64,000 nucleotides of DNA from positions 8,159-72,158 of the forward strand of contig JBNKHH010000055.1 of assembly GCA_050290245.1 (NCBI GenBank). Direction: 5' to 3'. Position 1 is the stretch's first letter; every line of letters begins with the position of its first letter. The stretch is from JBNKHH01 sp050290245 (GTDB taxonomy: Bacteria; Pseudomonadota; Alphaproteobacteria; Rhodobacterales; Rhodobacteraceae). Below the pieces are notes generated by a model. It was not told the origin of the DNA. It did not search any database and was given only the letters and a program-made list of their open reading frames with translations. Below, piece after piece: positions 35,121 to 44,387 of this stretch. Made by a program: the position numbers and the translations under genes.

Positions 35121-36638
35121 ATGACAAGCGATCAGACTTTCCACCCCCGCGTCTCCATGCGCGCCATTACCAAGGCATACCCAGGCGTCTTGGCGCTTGA
35201 CGCCGTGGACTTCGATCTGCTGCCCGGTGAAATACACGCCCTGCTTGGCGAGAACGGAGCCGGAAAGTCTACCCTTATCAAGGTGTTGACCGGCGCACTC
35301 ATCCGCGACAGGGGCGACATCCTTCTGGACGGCGCTCCGGCCAGCTTTGCCACCACGGGCGATGCCCAGGCCGCGGGGATTTCAACAGTCTACCAGGAAG
35401 TGAACCTGATCCCGGCCATGTCGGTGACGCAAAACCTGATGCTGGAAAAGGCACATGGCCGTTTTGGCTTCGTCTCCTGGCGCAAGGCCAAAGCCCAAGC
35501 ACGGGCCAAACTCGACCGACTGGGGTTGGACGTCGACCTTGACCGCGCGGTCAGCAGCTACTCGGTGGCCGTCCAACAAATGATCGCCATCGCCCGCGCG
35601 CTCGACGACGACACCAACGTGCTGGTGCTGGACGAGCCGACAGCGTCACTCGACGCCGAGGAAACGGCGGCGCTTTTCGCAGTGATGAAAAGCCTCAAAA
35701 CCAAGGGCATCGCCATCGTCTTCATCACCCATTTCCTCGACCAGGTTTACGAAATCTCGGACCGGATCACCGTCCTCAGGAATGGCCGCAAGATCGGCAC
35801 ACGGAAAACAGCCAGTCTCTCGCGACAGGATCTGATCGCAATGATGATCGGCCGCGAACTGGACGACGTCGAAAAAGCCTTTGCCGGCCAGAAACGCGCG
35901 GCACAGGGCGACGTCGTACTGGACGCCAAATCGGTTGGGCGCAAACGGCTCATGGCACCCTTCGACATCACGCTGCGCGCAGGCGAAGCCCTCGGGCTTT
36001 CGGGCCTTCTCGGCTCGGGCCGGACGGAACTGGTCAAGCTGATTTTTGGCGCGATCCGCCCCGACAGCGGCACGCTGACCCTTGCGGGTGGCGGCACGGC
36101 GGGCAGCACCCCCCGCGCCTCGCTCGACGCGGGCATCGTGTTGTGCCCGGAAGACCGCAAATCCGAGGGTCTGGTCGGCGAACTCTCGATCCGCGAAAAC
36201 ATCATCCTGTCGATGCAGGCCAAGCAGGGCTGGTTACGCAAGGTGGCCCGTGCCGAGCAGGAGGCGATTGCCGACGAGATGATATCAGCCCTGGCGATCG
36301 CAACGCCGGATGCAGAGAAACCTGTGCGCCAACTGTCCGGCGGCAACCAGCAAAAAGTCGTGCTGGCGCGTGCGCTGGCATCCCGGCCGCGCATCATGCT
36401 TCTGGACGAGCCGACCCGCGGCATCGACGTGGGAGCCCACGCCGAGATCCTGACCCTGATCCGCAAGCTCTGCAGTGAGGGCCTCGCGCTCTTGGTCGCC
36501 TCATCCGAACTGGACGAGGTCGTCGCCTCCTCCGACCGCGTGGCGGTTCTGCGCGACCGCCAGAAAATCGGAGAACTCTCGGGCGACGACATCACCCGCG
36601 ACAAGATCGTCTCGATGATCGCAGGAGACAGCGCATGA
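35121..36638 (+). CDS. ytfR: Sugar ABC transporter ATPase, double domain (YtfR type)
   Basis: A 505-residue two-domain ATPase. Domain 1: GENGAGKSTLIKVL, VYQEVNLIP, VLVLDEPTASLD. Domain 2: degenerate P loop GLLGSGRTELVK, LSGGNQQKVVLARAL, MLLDEPTRGIDVG. The signature of domain 1 is diverged (YSVAVQQMIAIARAL), as in YtfR. It overlaps the first permease gene by 4 bases. The family powers galactofuranose-type uptake. Confidence 0.9.
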   Translation: MTSDQTFHPRVSMRAITKAYPGVLALDAVDFDLLPGEIHALLGENGAGKSTLIKVLTGALIRDRGDILLDGAPASFATTGDAQAAGISTVYQEVNLIPAMSVTQNLMLEKAHGRFGFVSWRKAKAQARAKLDRLGLDVDLDRAVSSYSVAVQQMIAIARALDDDTNVLVLDEPTASLDAEETAALFAVMKSLKTKGIAIVFITHFLDQVYEISDRITVLRNGRKIGTRKTASLSRQDLIAMMIGRELDDVEKAFAGQKRAAQGDVVLDAKSVGRKRLMAPFDITLRAGEALGLSGLLGSGRTELVKLIFGAIRPDSGTLTLAGGGTAGSTPRASLDAGIVLCPEDRKSEGLVGELSIRENIILSMQAKQGWLRKVARAEQEAIADEMISALAIATPDAEKPVRQLSGGNQQKVVLARALASRPRIMLLDEPTRGIDVGAHAEILTLIRKLCSEGLALLVASSELDEVVASSDRVAVLRDRQKIGELSGDDITRDKIVSMIAGDSA

Positions 36639-37666
36639 GCCGGCCCCCCTCCTCCACGCCATCCGCGCTGCGCCAAATCCTGCAGGGCCGGGCCATCTGG
36701 CCCCTGCTGGCGCTGGCCATCATCCTGATCGTCGACGGGATTATCTCGCCCGGTTTTTACGACATCCGCATCGTCGAAGGCCGCCTGTTCGGCAATGTGA
36801 TCGACATCCTCTACCGCGCTGTCCCGACCGCGATGGTCGCACTGGGTATGGCGGTGGTGATCGGCACCAAGGGCATCGACCTGTCGGTGGGATCGATCGC
36901 GGCCATCGCCGGGGCAATGATCGCTTGGCGCATCCAGGCCGGAGACCCACACGGGCTCGTGCTGATCTATGCCCTTGGCGTCAGCCTGATCTGCGGCGCC
37001 TGGAACGGGGTGCTGGTCGCGGTCCTCGGCATCCAGCCAATCATCGCCACGCTGATCCTCATGGTGTCCGGACGGGGCATCGGGATGCTGATCAACCTGA
37101 TCTACGGCGGCACCGATCCCAGCTTTCAAAGCGACCTTCTCCAGGGGCTCTCGACGGGCTCGCTGTTGTATATTCCGACCCGCCTCTTCGTCTTTGCCGC
37201 GGTCTTCCTGGCGCTCTGGCTGGTGATCCGGCGCACGGCGCTCGGCCTCTTTGTCGAAGCCACCGGCGGCAATGCCGCGGCCTCGAACCTCGCGGGGGTG
37301 AACGCCCGGATGATCACCTTTGTCGCCTACCTGATCTGCGGGCTGATGGCCGGGTGGGCCGGGGTCATCCTGACCGCCGACACCCATACCTCGGACCCGG
37401 TCTCGGTCGCGCTCTACATCGAACTCGACGCCATCCTCGCGGTGGTCATCGGCGGAGGTTCTCTGGCAGGCGGACGCATCTACCTCGGCATGACAGTGAT
37501 CGGAGCCCTGGTAATCCAGGCGTTGACCACCTCGATCCTGATCTCGGGACTGCCGCCGGAATACAACCTGATCATCAAGGCGCTGGTGGTGTTGCTGGTC
37601 CTTGTCCTGCAATCGGACAACGCGCGCCGTGGCGTCGCGTCCAAATTTGCCCGGAGCCCGCGATGA
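36635..37666 (+). CDS. ytfT: Sugar ABC transporter permease (YtfT type)
   Basis: A 343-residue membrane permease with the CUT2 signature GTKGIDLSVGSIAAIAG near residue 80 and the C-terminal VIGGGSLAGGRIYLG. ATGA overlaps link it to ytfR before and yjfF after. The presence of two different permeases, YtfT and YjfF, is the mark of this operon; they are expected to form a heterodimer. Confidence 0.9.
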   Translation: MSRPPSSTPSALRQILQGRAIWPLLALAIILIVDGIISPGFYDIRIVEGRLFGNVIDILYRAVPTAMVALGMAVVIGTKGIDLSVGSIAAIAGAMIAWRIQAGDPHGLVLIYALGVSLICGAWNGVLVAVLGIQPIIATLILMVSGRGIGMLINLIYGGTDPSFQSDLLQGLSTGSLLYIPTRLFVFAAVFLALWLVIRRTALGLFVEATGGNAAASNLAGVNARMITFVAYLICGLMAGWAGVILTADTHTSDPVSVALYIELDAILAVVIGGGSLAGGRIYLGMTVIGALVIQALTTSILISGLPPEYNLIIKALVVLLVLVLQSDNARRGVASKFARSPR

Positions 37667-38634
37667 GCGCCCTTCTGAACAAGAAATATCTGCCGTTCTA
37701 TGCCACGGTCTTCGTCTTCGTCGCGATCTTCCTGATCGGCGGCGCAACCTACAAGAACTTCCTGTCGATGCGGGTGCTGGGAAATATCCTGGCTGACAAC
37801 TCGTTTATCATCATAGCCGCCGTCGGCGCCACATTCGTGATCCTGTCAGGCGGCATCGACCTGTCCATCGGCTCGATGATCGGCTTTGTCGGCGTGTGCA
37901 TGGCGGTGCTTGATAGAATGGGGGTCGATCCGCTGACCACGGCCCTCCTGATGCTGGCCTTCGGCTTTGCCTTCGGAGCCTTCCAGGGCTGGGTCATCGA
38001 CGCGCTCGACATTCAACCCTTCATCATCACCCTGGCCGGGCTGTTCCTGCTACGCGGCCTTTGCTTCATGGTGACGATCAATTCGGTGCCGATCACCCAC
38101 GAATGGGCCGACCTTTACACCGACATCAAGATCCGCTTGCCTGGGAAAGGGCTCTTGCGCTCCTCGGCCATGGTCATGCTGATCAGCCTCGCCGTGGGCA
38201 TCTTCATAGCCCATTTCACTCGCTTTGGCGCCAACGTCTACGCCATCGGCGGCGACCGGGAATCGGCGCGCCTGATGGGGGTGAACGTGCGCCGTACCAC
38301 GGTGTTGATCTATGCCACCGCGGGCGTCTACTCGGCGCTGGCGGGCGTGGTCTACGCGCTCTATACCAAATCCGGTTATCCGCTGGCGGGATCGACGCTC
38401 GAGTTGTCGGCCATCGCCTCAGTCGTTCTTGGCGGCACCCTGTTGACCGGAGGCGTGGGCATGGTCGCCGGCACTCTTTTCGGCGGAATGATCCTGGGGC
38501 TGATCTCCACTCTGATCATCTTCAACGGCTCGCTGAACTCGGCCTGGATTCTGATCTCCAGCGGCGTCCTGCTATTTGCCTTCATCGTATTGCACCGCTT
38601 CCTCGTGGGCTACTTTGGTCTGCGCACCCAATGA
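37663..38634 (+). CDS. yjfF: Sugar ABC transporter permease (YjfF type)
   Basis: A 323-residue membrane permease starting MSALLNKKYLPFYATVFVF, with ILSGGIDLSIGSMIGF near residue 70 and VLGGTLLTGGVGMVAG near 260. The start at 37663 overlaps the ytfT stop; a longer in-frame reading upstream is only a shadow of ytfT. It forms the second half of the predicted heterodimeric channel. The GntR regulator follows 32 bases later. Confidence 0.9.
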   Translation: MSALLNKKYLPFYATVFVFVAIFLIGGATYKNFLSMRVLGNILADNSFIIIAAVGATFVILSGGIDLSIGSMIGFVGVCMAVLDRMGVDPLTTALLMLAFGFAFGAFQGWVIDALDIQPFIITLAGLFLLRGLCFMVTINSVPITHEWADLYTDIKIRLPGKGLLRSSAMVMLISLAVGIFIAHFTRFGANVYAIGGDRESARLMGVNVRRTTVLIYATAGVYSALAGVVYALYTKSGYPLAGSTLELSAIASVVLGGTLLTGGVGMVAGTLFGGMILGLISTLIIFNGSLNSAWILISSGVLLFAFIVLHRFLVGYFGLRTQ

Positions 38635-38666
38635 TGTAAGGTGGGCCGACAACAAGGAGACCTGTG

Positions 38667-39404
38667 ATGAATGTCAGGCAACAGGCATCAGAATCGGCAA
38701 CGCGGCTTTTCGAGGCCCGCAGGGGTTCGTCGAACCTCGTGGACGAGCTTGGTCGCGCCATCGTCTCGGGCACTTTCCAGGCAGGTGCCGTCCTGCCGAA
38801 CGAAGCCGCCATGCGTGAGCAATTTGGCGTCTCTCGTACCGCCTTGCGCGAAGCCTATTCCAAGCTGACTGCCAAGGGCCTCGTCCAGGCTCGTCCAAAG
38901 GTCGGCACCTCGGTGCGTCAGCGCGCCGACTGGAATATGCTCGACCATGATGTGCTCGGCTGGCACCTGCAAACAGTCCCCGTCGACGAGATCGCAACCG
39001 ATCTTTACAGGTTGCGCCGCATGATCGAACCCTCGGCCGCGGCTCTGGCGGCCGATAGCCGAACCGAGGAAGACCTCGCAGACATCTACGCCGCCCTGAA
39101 CGATATGAAGGACAATTCCAAAGTCGAAACGGCGCTGGTCGAAGCCGACTTCAGATTTCACGTTGCCATCCTGACCGCGACCAAGAACCCGTTCATCAAC
39201 GCGTTTTCTTCGCTGATCCGCGCTGCCATGCTCTCGGTCTTCGAATTGTCCTGGCGCGGTGCCGAAGTCATCAAGGATTACCGGCTGATGCAGCATGAAC
39301 GTGTCGCCGACGCCATCCGCGACAAGAACCCCGAACAGGCGCAGCAGATGATGACGGCGTTGCTCGATGACTCGATCAACGACGCGCAAGAGGTTGGCGG
39401 TTAA
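38667..39404 (+). CDS. GntR-family regulator, FadR subfamily (FCD domain)
   Basis: A 245-residue regulator with a winged helix at about residues 23-85 (PNEAAMREQFGVSRTALREA, KGLVQARPKVGT) and a C-terminal FCD domain with metal-site-like EADFRFHVAIL. ATG at 38667 lies 8 bases after AAGGAGA; GTG one codon earlier is possible. It is in the same direction as the ytf operon and close behind it, and the palindrome at 34027-34039 is a fitting operator. Confidence 0.9.
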   Translation: MNVRQQASESATRLFEARRGSSNLVDELGRAIVSGTFQAGAVLPNEAAMREQFGVSRTALREAYSKLTAKGLVQARPKVGTSVRQRADWNMLDHDVLGWHLQTVPVDEIATDLYRLRRMIEPSAAALAADSRTEEDLADIYAALNDMKDNSKVETALVEADFRFHVAILTATKNPFINAFSSLIRAAMLSVFELSWRGAEVIKDYRLMQHERVADAIRDKNPEQAQQMMTALLDDSINDAQEVGG

Positions 39405-39425
39405 GCAACCCGAACCAGCCCGGTC

Positions 39426-40346
39426 TCAGTGCGTCCCCATGTTCGTGGCTACCAAAGCCAACAGGCGCAGGCACAAAGGATTCAACTGGCGCGACCTGTC
39501 CCGGATCAAGTGATAGGGCGTCATGATGTTGGCCTTCGCCATGTCCAGTGCCCGTAGCTGCCCGCCCTGGGTGGCCTGCAAGAGGTCGGCGACCTCGCTC
39601 GCAACAGCAGTCACCGCATCCGAGCTTCGCAGATAGGCTGACATGAACAAGATCGAGGGCGAGTTGATGATGGATTTCGGCGGCGCCATGTTTTCCGCCA
39701 GGAAGGCCTGATCGATAGTCGACCGGATCGGCATTCCCGCAGCTTGGGTTACCCATGTCAGATGCTGCAATTCGCCGATCTCCAACTGCCGCCGTGCGAG
39801 CAATTCGTGCCCTTGGCGGACCAGAAATTTCAAAACTTCGACCCGTCCGCCAAGAATTTCAAGCCGTTGAATGTCGGTGCCCTGAGGCACGCGCGACAGG
39901 ATGAAATCCAAATCCCCCCGCAACAGTTGCGCCATCAAAACCTCGCTCGGCGCAACCTCGACCGAGAACTCGGCGGCCTCGTCGGCCAGTTCCTGGATCG
40001 CGGGCACCACATAGGCCACTGCCGCCCCGGTGACTGCGCCGACACGCACCTCGCCCGAGCGTCCCGCCTCAAAGGCCATAAGCTCGCTGTCAGCATGCAA
40101 CAGATCGTTCATTATCGTCTCGGCATGGCGCGCCAGCACCTCACCGACCGGCGTGGGCGACATTCCCTTGGGATGACGATGAAATGCGGGCTGCCCCAGC
40201 ACGGCCTCGATCTCTTTCAACGTTCGCGACGCCGCCGGCTGAGTCAGAGCCAGCCGGTCCGCAGCCAGAGACAACTGCCCGGTTTCTCCGATCGCCCGGA
40301 TCAGCCGGTAATGCCTGAGTTTCAGTTTTCCTGAAATCTGAACCAT
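39426..40346 (-). CDS. gbpR: LysR-family regulator of sugar uptake (GbpR type)
   Basis: A 306-residue LysR protein. HTH at about 20-45 (GQLSLAADRLALTQPAASRTLKEIE), then the cofactor domain. It diverges from chvE, which is exactly the place of gbpR in Agrobacterium, where it controls chvE in response to sugars such as galactose and arabinose. The divergent spacer contains a perfect inverted repeat (see 40352-40405). Confidence 0.85.
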   Translation of the reverse strand: MVQISGKLKLRHYRLIRAIGETGQLSLAADRLALTQPAASRTLKEIEAVLGQPAFHRHPKGMSPTPVGEVLARHAETIMNDLLHADSELMAFEAGRSGEVRVGAVTGAAVAYVVPAIQELADEAAEFSVEVAPSEVLMAQLLRGDLDFILSRVPQGTDIQRLEILGGRVEVLKFLVRQGHELLARRQLEIGELQHLTWVTQAAGMPIRSTIDQAFLAENMAPPKSIINSPSILFMSAYLRSSDAVTAVASEVADLLQATQGGQLRALDMAKANIMTPYHLIRDRSRQLNPLCLRLLALVATNMGTH

Positions 40347-40351
40347 GCATC

Positions 40352-40405
40352 GACATACCTATTTTGCTATGCTTTTGTCAAAACATCTCATTTGAATGGT
40401 ATGTC
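40352..40405. promoter_or_regulatory. Divergent control region with inverted repeat GACATACC/GGTATGTC
   Basis: GACATACC (40352-40359) and GGTATGTC (40398-40405) are perfectly inverted and 46 bases apart centre to centre, on the same face or nearly so of the helix. The left copy abuts the gbpR start codon region. This fits tetrameric LysR binding for autoregulation and chvE control. Confidence 0.5.
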
Positions 40406-40504
40406 TCTATATGACACCGTCTCCGGAGGGTCCAACATGCGGCCTGAGTCTTGAAAACTTTGACGGGCCGCCAAACCACATTCGGCTCGATCTGGGAGGA
40501 CACT

Positions 40505-41569
40505 ATGAAAAAACTGACCACGGGGCTTTCCGCCCTGGCACTTGGCGTTGCCATGCTGGCCGCGCCTGCAATGGCCCAGGACAAGGGCACCATCGGGATC
40601 GCCATGCCCACCAAATCCTCGGCGCGCTGGATCTCGGACGGCGAATCCATGGTCGCCGAGTTCGAAAAGGCCGGCTACACGGCCGATCTTCAGTACGCTG
40701 AAGACGACATTCCCAACCAGCTTGCCCAGATCGAGAACATGGTCACCAAAGGTGTCGATGTTCTGGTGATCGCCGCAATCGACGGCACCACGCTGTCGAA
40801 CGTGCTGGAAAACGCGCATTTCGCGGGCATCAAGACCATCGCCTATGACCGCCTGATCCGCGACAGCGAATACGTCGACTATTACGCCACCTTCGACAAC
40901 TTCAAGGTTGGTGTTCAGCAGGCTTCTTCGCTGGTCGGCGGCCTGAAAGAGCGTTTCGGCGATGGCCCCTACAACGTCGAGCTTTTCGGCGGCTCGCCCG
41001 ACGACAACAACGCCTATTTCTTCTATGACGGCGCAATGAGCGTGCTTCAGCCGCTGATCGACGCGGGCACCATCAACATCGTCTCCGGCCAGATGGGCAT
41101 GGACACGGTCGGCACGCTTCGCTGGGACGGCGCGGTGGCACAGGCCCGCATGGATAACCTCCTTTCGGCCCACTACACCGACAAGCAGGTCCACGGCGTG
41201 CTCGCCCCATACGATGGCCTGTCCATCGGCATCCTGTCCTCGCTCAAAGGCGTCGGATATGGCTCGGGCGATCTGAAAATGCCGATCGTCACCGGCCAGG
41301 ACGCAGAGCTTCCTTCGGTCAAGTCGATCATCGCGGGCGAGCAGTACTCGACTGTCTTCAAGGACACCCGCGAACTGGCCAAGGTCGCCGTCGGCATGGC
41401 CGACGCCCTGATCCAGGGTGGCGAGCCTGAGATCAACGACACCTCGACCTACGACAACGGCGTGAAAGTTGTTCCCTCCTACCTGCTTGAGCCTGTATCC
41501 GTGGATGTGACCAACTACGAAGAGATCGTGATCGGCTCCGGCTATCATTCAGCTGACGACCTGAAGTGA
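40505..41569 (+). CDS. chvE: Multiple sugar-binding periplasmic protein (ChvE)
   Basis: A 354-residue exported binding protein with a signal peptide ending APAMAQ. The mature part begins GTIGIAMPTKSSARWI, then YDRLIRDSEYVDYYATFDN and FGGSPDDNNAYFFYDGAM, which are ChvE/MmsB-type hallmarks. It binds monosaccharides such as galactose, arabinose, xylose and glucose for uptake through GguAB. ATG at 40505 follows GGGAGG. A 12-bp hairpin separates it from gguA. Confidence 0.93.
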   Translation: MKKLTTGLSALALGVAMLAAPAMAQDKGTIGIAMPTKSSARWISDGESMVAEFEKAGYTADLQYAEDDIPNQLAQIENMVTKGVDVLVIAAIDGTTLSNVLENAHFAGIKTIAYDRLIRDSEYVDYYATFDNFKVGVQQASSLVGGLKERFGDGPYNVELFGGSPDDNNAYFFYDGAMSVLQPLIDAGTINIVSGQMGMDTVGTLRWDGAVAQARMDNLLSAHYTDKQVHGVLAPYDGLSIGILSSLKGVGYGSGDLKMPIVTGQDAELPSVKSIIAGEQYSTVFKDTRELAKVAVGMADALIQGGEPEINDTSTYDNGVKVVPSYLLEPVSVDVTNYEEIVIGSGYHSADDLK

Positions 41570-41580
41570 TCTGAAAGACC

Positions 41581-41611
41581 TTTCCTGCCCGCCACGGTCG
41601 CGGGCAGGAAA
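41581..41611 (+). terminator. Perfect 12-bp hairpin between chvE and gguA
   Basis: TTTCCTGCCCGC (41581-41592), a 7-base loop and GCGGGCAGGAAA (41600-41611). It lies after the chvE stop and before the gguA ribosome-binding site (GGGGGG), so it could lower readthrough or stabilise chvE mRNA. Confidence 0.75.
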
Positions 41612-41625
41612 CCACGGGGGGAACC

Positions 41626-43146
41626 ATGGCCGCTCTTCTGGAAATGCGCGAAATCACCAAGACCTTTCCGGGGGTTAAGGCGCTCGACAACGTCAGTTTC
41701 AGCGTCGAAGAGGGTGAAATCCACGCCCTTGTCGGTGAAAACGGCGCTGGCAAGTCCACCCTAATGAAGGTGCTTTCCGGCATCTATCCGCACGGCGACT
41801 ACGATGGCGAAATCCGCTATGATGGTGACGTCGCCGCCTTCCACGGCATCCGCGACAGCGAGAATCGTGGCATCATCATCATTCACCAGGAACTGGCGCT
41901 CGTGCCGCTTCTGTCGATTGCCGAGAACATTTTCCTTGGCAATGAACGCGCCAAGGGTGGCGTCATCAACTGGCACGAAAGTTTTCAACGTACCGAAGAG
42001 CTGTTAAAAAAGGTCGGCCTGTCCGAAGCGCCTGCCACCACGCTCGGTAAACTTGGCGTCGGCAAACAGCAGCTTGTGGAAATCGCCAAGGCGCTCTCGA
42101 AAGAGGTCCGCCTGCTGATCCTTGACGAACCCACTGCCGCGCTCTCCGAGGCCGATAGCCAGGCGCTCCTTGACCTGATCCTCGAGTTGAAAACACAGGG
42201 CGTCACCTCGATCATCATCAGCCACAAACTCAACGAGGTCCGCCGCGTCGCCGACACGATCACCGTTCTGCGCGACGGGGCGACCGTATCGACCATCGAC
42301 GCCCGCGGCCAAGACATCACCGAAGACCAGATTGTGCGCGACATGGTCGGCCGCGACATGGCGCACCGCTACCCCGAGCGCGAGCGCTCCGTCGGCGATG
42401 TGCTGTTTGAGGTCTCGAACTGGAACGCCGGCCACCCCGAGCATACTGACCGCCAGGTCGTGAACGACGTCAGCTTTAACGTTCGCGCGGGCGAAGTTGT
42501 CGGCATCGCTGGCCTCATGGGCGCGGGCCGCACTGAACTGGCCATGAGCCTGTTCGGCCAAAGCTATGGCCGCAACATCTCTGGCGAGGTTAAACTGAAA
42601 GGTCAGCCTATCGACGTCTCGACCGTCTCGGCGGCGATCAAGAACGGCCTCGCCTACGTCACCGAGGACCGCAAGGCGCTTGGTCTGATCCTGGAAGAAC
42701 CGATCAGCCGAAACATTACGCTGGCCAACCTGCCTGCCGTCGCAAAATCGGGCGTCCTGAACCAGTCCGAGGAAACCCAGGTCGCCGAGAAATACCGCAG
42801 GGCGATGAACATCCGCACCCCTAGCGTTTTCCAACGGGTGATGAACCTCTCGGGCGGCAACCAGCAAAAAGTCGTCCTGTCCAAATGGCTCTTCACCGAC
42901 CCGCAGGTCCTGATCCTCGATGAACCTACCCGCGGCATCGACGTCGGTGCCAAGTTCGAAATCTACAACCTGATCAACGACCTCGCCGCCGAAGGCCGGG
43001 GCGTCGTGATGATCTCGTCCGAAATGCCCGAACTCTTGGGCATGTGCGATCGCATCTATGTCATGAACGAAGGCGCATTCGTCGGCGAAATGGCCGCCGG
43101 CGACGCCAGCCAGGAGCGCATCATGTCGCTCATCGTTACGGAATAA
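41626..43146 (+). CDS. gguA: Multiple sugar ABC transporter ATPase (GguA)
   Basis: A 506-residue double ATPase. Domain 1: GENGAGKSTLMKVLSG, IIHQELALVP, LLILDEPTAALSE. Domain 2: GLMGAGRTELAMSL, LSGGNQQKVVLSKWL, LILDEPTRGIDVGAK. The Gly-rich TrpD-like parts are absent; it is a normal RbsA/MmsA-class protein. It is followed by gguB after 10 bases and energises import of ChvE-bound sugars. Confidence 0.93.
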   Translation: MAALLEMREITKTFPGVKALDNVSFSVEEGEIHALVGENGAGKSTLMKVLSGIYPHGDYDGEIRYDGDVAAFHGIRDSENRGIIIIHQELALVPLLSIAENIFLGNERAKGGVINWHESFQRTEELLKKVGLSEAPATTLGKLGVGKQQLVEIAKALSKEVRLLILDEPTAALSEADSQALLDLILELKTQGVTSIIISHKLNEVRRVADTITVLRDGATVSTIDARGQDITEDQIVRDMVGRDMAHRYPERERSVGDVLFEVSNWNAGHPEHTDRQVVNDVSFNVRAGEVVGIAGLMGAGRTELAMSLFGQSYGRNISGEVKLKGQPIDVSTVSAAIKNGLAYVTEDRKALGLILEEPISRNITLANLPAVAKSGVLNQSEETQVAEKYRRAMNIRTPSVFQRVMNLSGGNQQKVVLSKWLFTDPQVLILDEPTRGIDVGAKFEIYNLINDLAAEGRGVVMISSEMPELLGMCDRIYVMNEGAFVGEMAAGDASQERIMSLIVTE

Positions 43147-43156
43147 GGGGGCAACA

Positions 43157-44353
43157 ATGTCCGACATCGCCAACCAAGACCACGCCTCCGAACACAGTCT
43201 GGCCAGCTATCTGCTGACCCACCTGCGCGAGTACGGGCTCTTGTTTGCCCTGATCGCGATCATGGTATTCTTCCAGATCGTCACCGGTGGCACGCTGATG
43301 AAGCCGGTAAACATTACCAACCTTTTCTTGCAGAACAGCTATATCATCATCATGGCGCTCGGCATGTTGATCGTCATCGTCGGCGGCAACATCGACCTCT
43401 CGGTCGGCTCGGTCATGGGCTTCGTCGGCGCACTTGCTGCCGTGATGATCGTCAACTGGGATTGGGGCGTCGTGCCCACAGTCATCGCCTGCCTGCTTTT
43501 TGGCACGCTGATCGGCGCGGCCCAGGGCTATTGGGTCGCCTATTGGAAGATCCCATCTTTCATCGTGACGCTGGCGGGCATGCTCGTCTTTCGTGGCGCC
43601 TCGCTCTGGCTTCTCGAAGGCCAGTCCATCGGCCCCTTCCCCCGCTCGTTCCAGAAACTCTCGACCGGTTTTATCCCCGACATCTTCGGCGTGGACCGCC
43701 CCAATATGACCGCCCTCGTCGCGGGTCTGATCATCGTCGCCGTCATCGTCTATCTCGGCCTGACCAAGCGCAAGCGCAACGCCGCCTACGGGATCGAAGA
43801 CGAACCCATGGCCTTCTTCGCCGTGCGAAACCTGATCGTTGCAGGCGCCATCATGTTCCTGGTCTACTCGCTCTCGACCTTCCGGGGCCTGCCAAACGTG
43901 CTGATCACAATGGGCGTTTTGACGATCATCTACGCGTTCATCACCGAACAGACGACACTGGGTCGCCGCATCTACGCCCTCGGTGGCAACGAAAAAGCCG
44001 CGAAACTCTCGGGCATCCCGACCGAACGGTTGACCTTCCTGACCTTCGTCAACATGGGCTTTCTTGCCGCGCTCGCGGGCCTGATCTTCGCCGCCCGCCT
44101 CAACACGGCCACACCCAAAGCCGGGTTCGCCCTGGAACTCGACGTGATCGCGGCCGTCTTCATCGGCGGAGCCTCCATGTCCGGCGGCGTTGGCAAGATC
44201 CTCGGCGCGGTCGTCGGAGCCTTCATCATGGGCGTCATGAACAACGGCATGTCCATCATGGGCGTCGGCATCGACTACCAGCAGATCATCAAGGGCCTGG
44301 TGCTCCTCGCTGCCGTGATCTTCGACGTCTACAACAAACAGAAACAGGGCTGA
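43157..44353 (+). CDS. gguB: Multiple sugar ABC transporter permease (GguB)
   Basis: A 398-residue permease, longer than RbsC because of an insertion in the middle around YLGLTKRKRNAAYGIEDEP, as seen in GguB/XylH-type proteins. Signatures GGNIDLSVGSVMGF near residue 77 and IGGASMSGGVGKILG near 337. It completes the ChvE-GguA-GguB importer, and the catabolic dehydratase gene starts 34 bases later. Confidence 0.93.
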   Translation: MSDIANQDHASEHSLASYLLTHLREYGLLFALIAIMVFFQIVTGGTLMKPVNITNLFLQNSYIIIMALGMLIVIVGGNIDLSVGSVMGFVGALAAVMIVNWDWGVVPTVIACLLFGTLIGAAQGYWVAYWKIPSFIVTLAGMLVFRGASLWLLEGQSIGPFPRSFQKLSTGFIPDIFGVDRPNMTALVAGLIIVAVIVYLGLTKRKRNAAYGIEDEPMAFFAVRNLIVAGAIMFLVYSLSTFRGLPNVLITMGVLTIIYAFITEQTTLGRRIYALGGNEKAAKLSGIPTERLTFLTFVNMGFLAALAGLIFAARLNTATPKAGFALELDVIAAVFIGGASMSGGVGKILGAVVGAFIMGVMNNGMSIMGVGIDYQQIIKGLVLLAAVIFDVYNKQKQG

Positions 44354-44387
44354 CCCTGCCCTGCCATCGCGCCCAAGGGAGGGCAGG

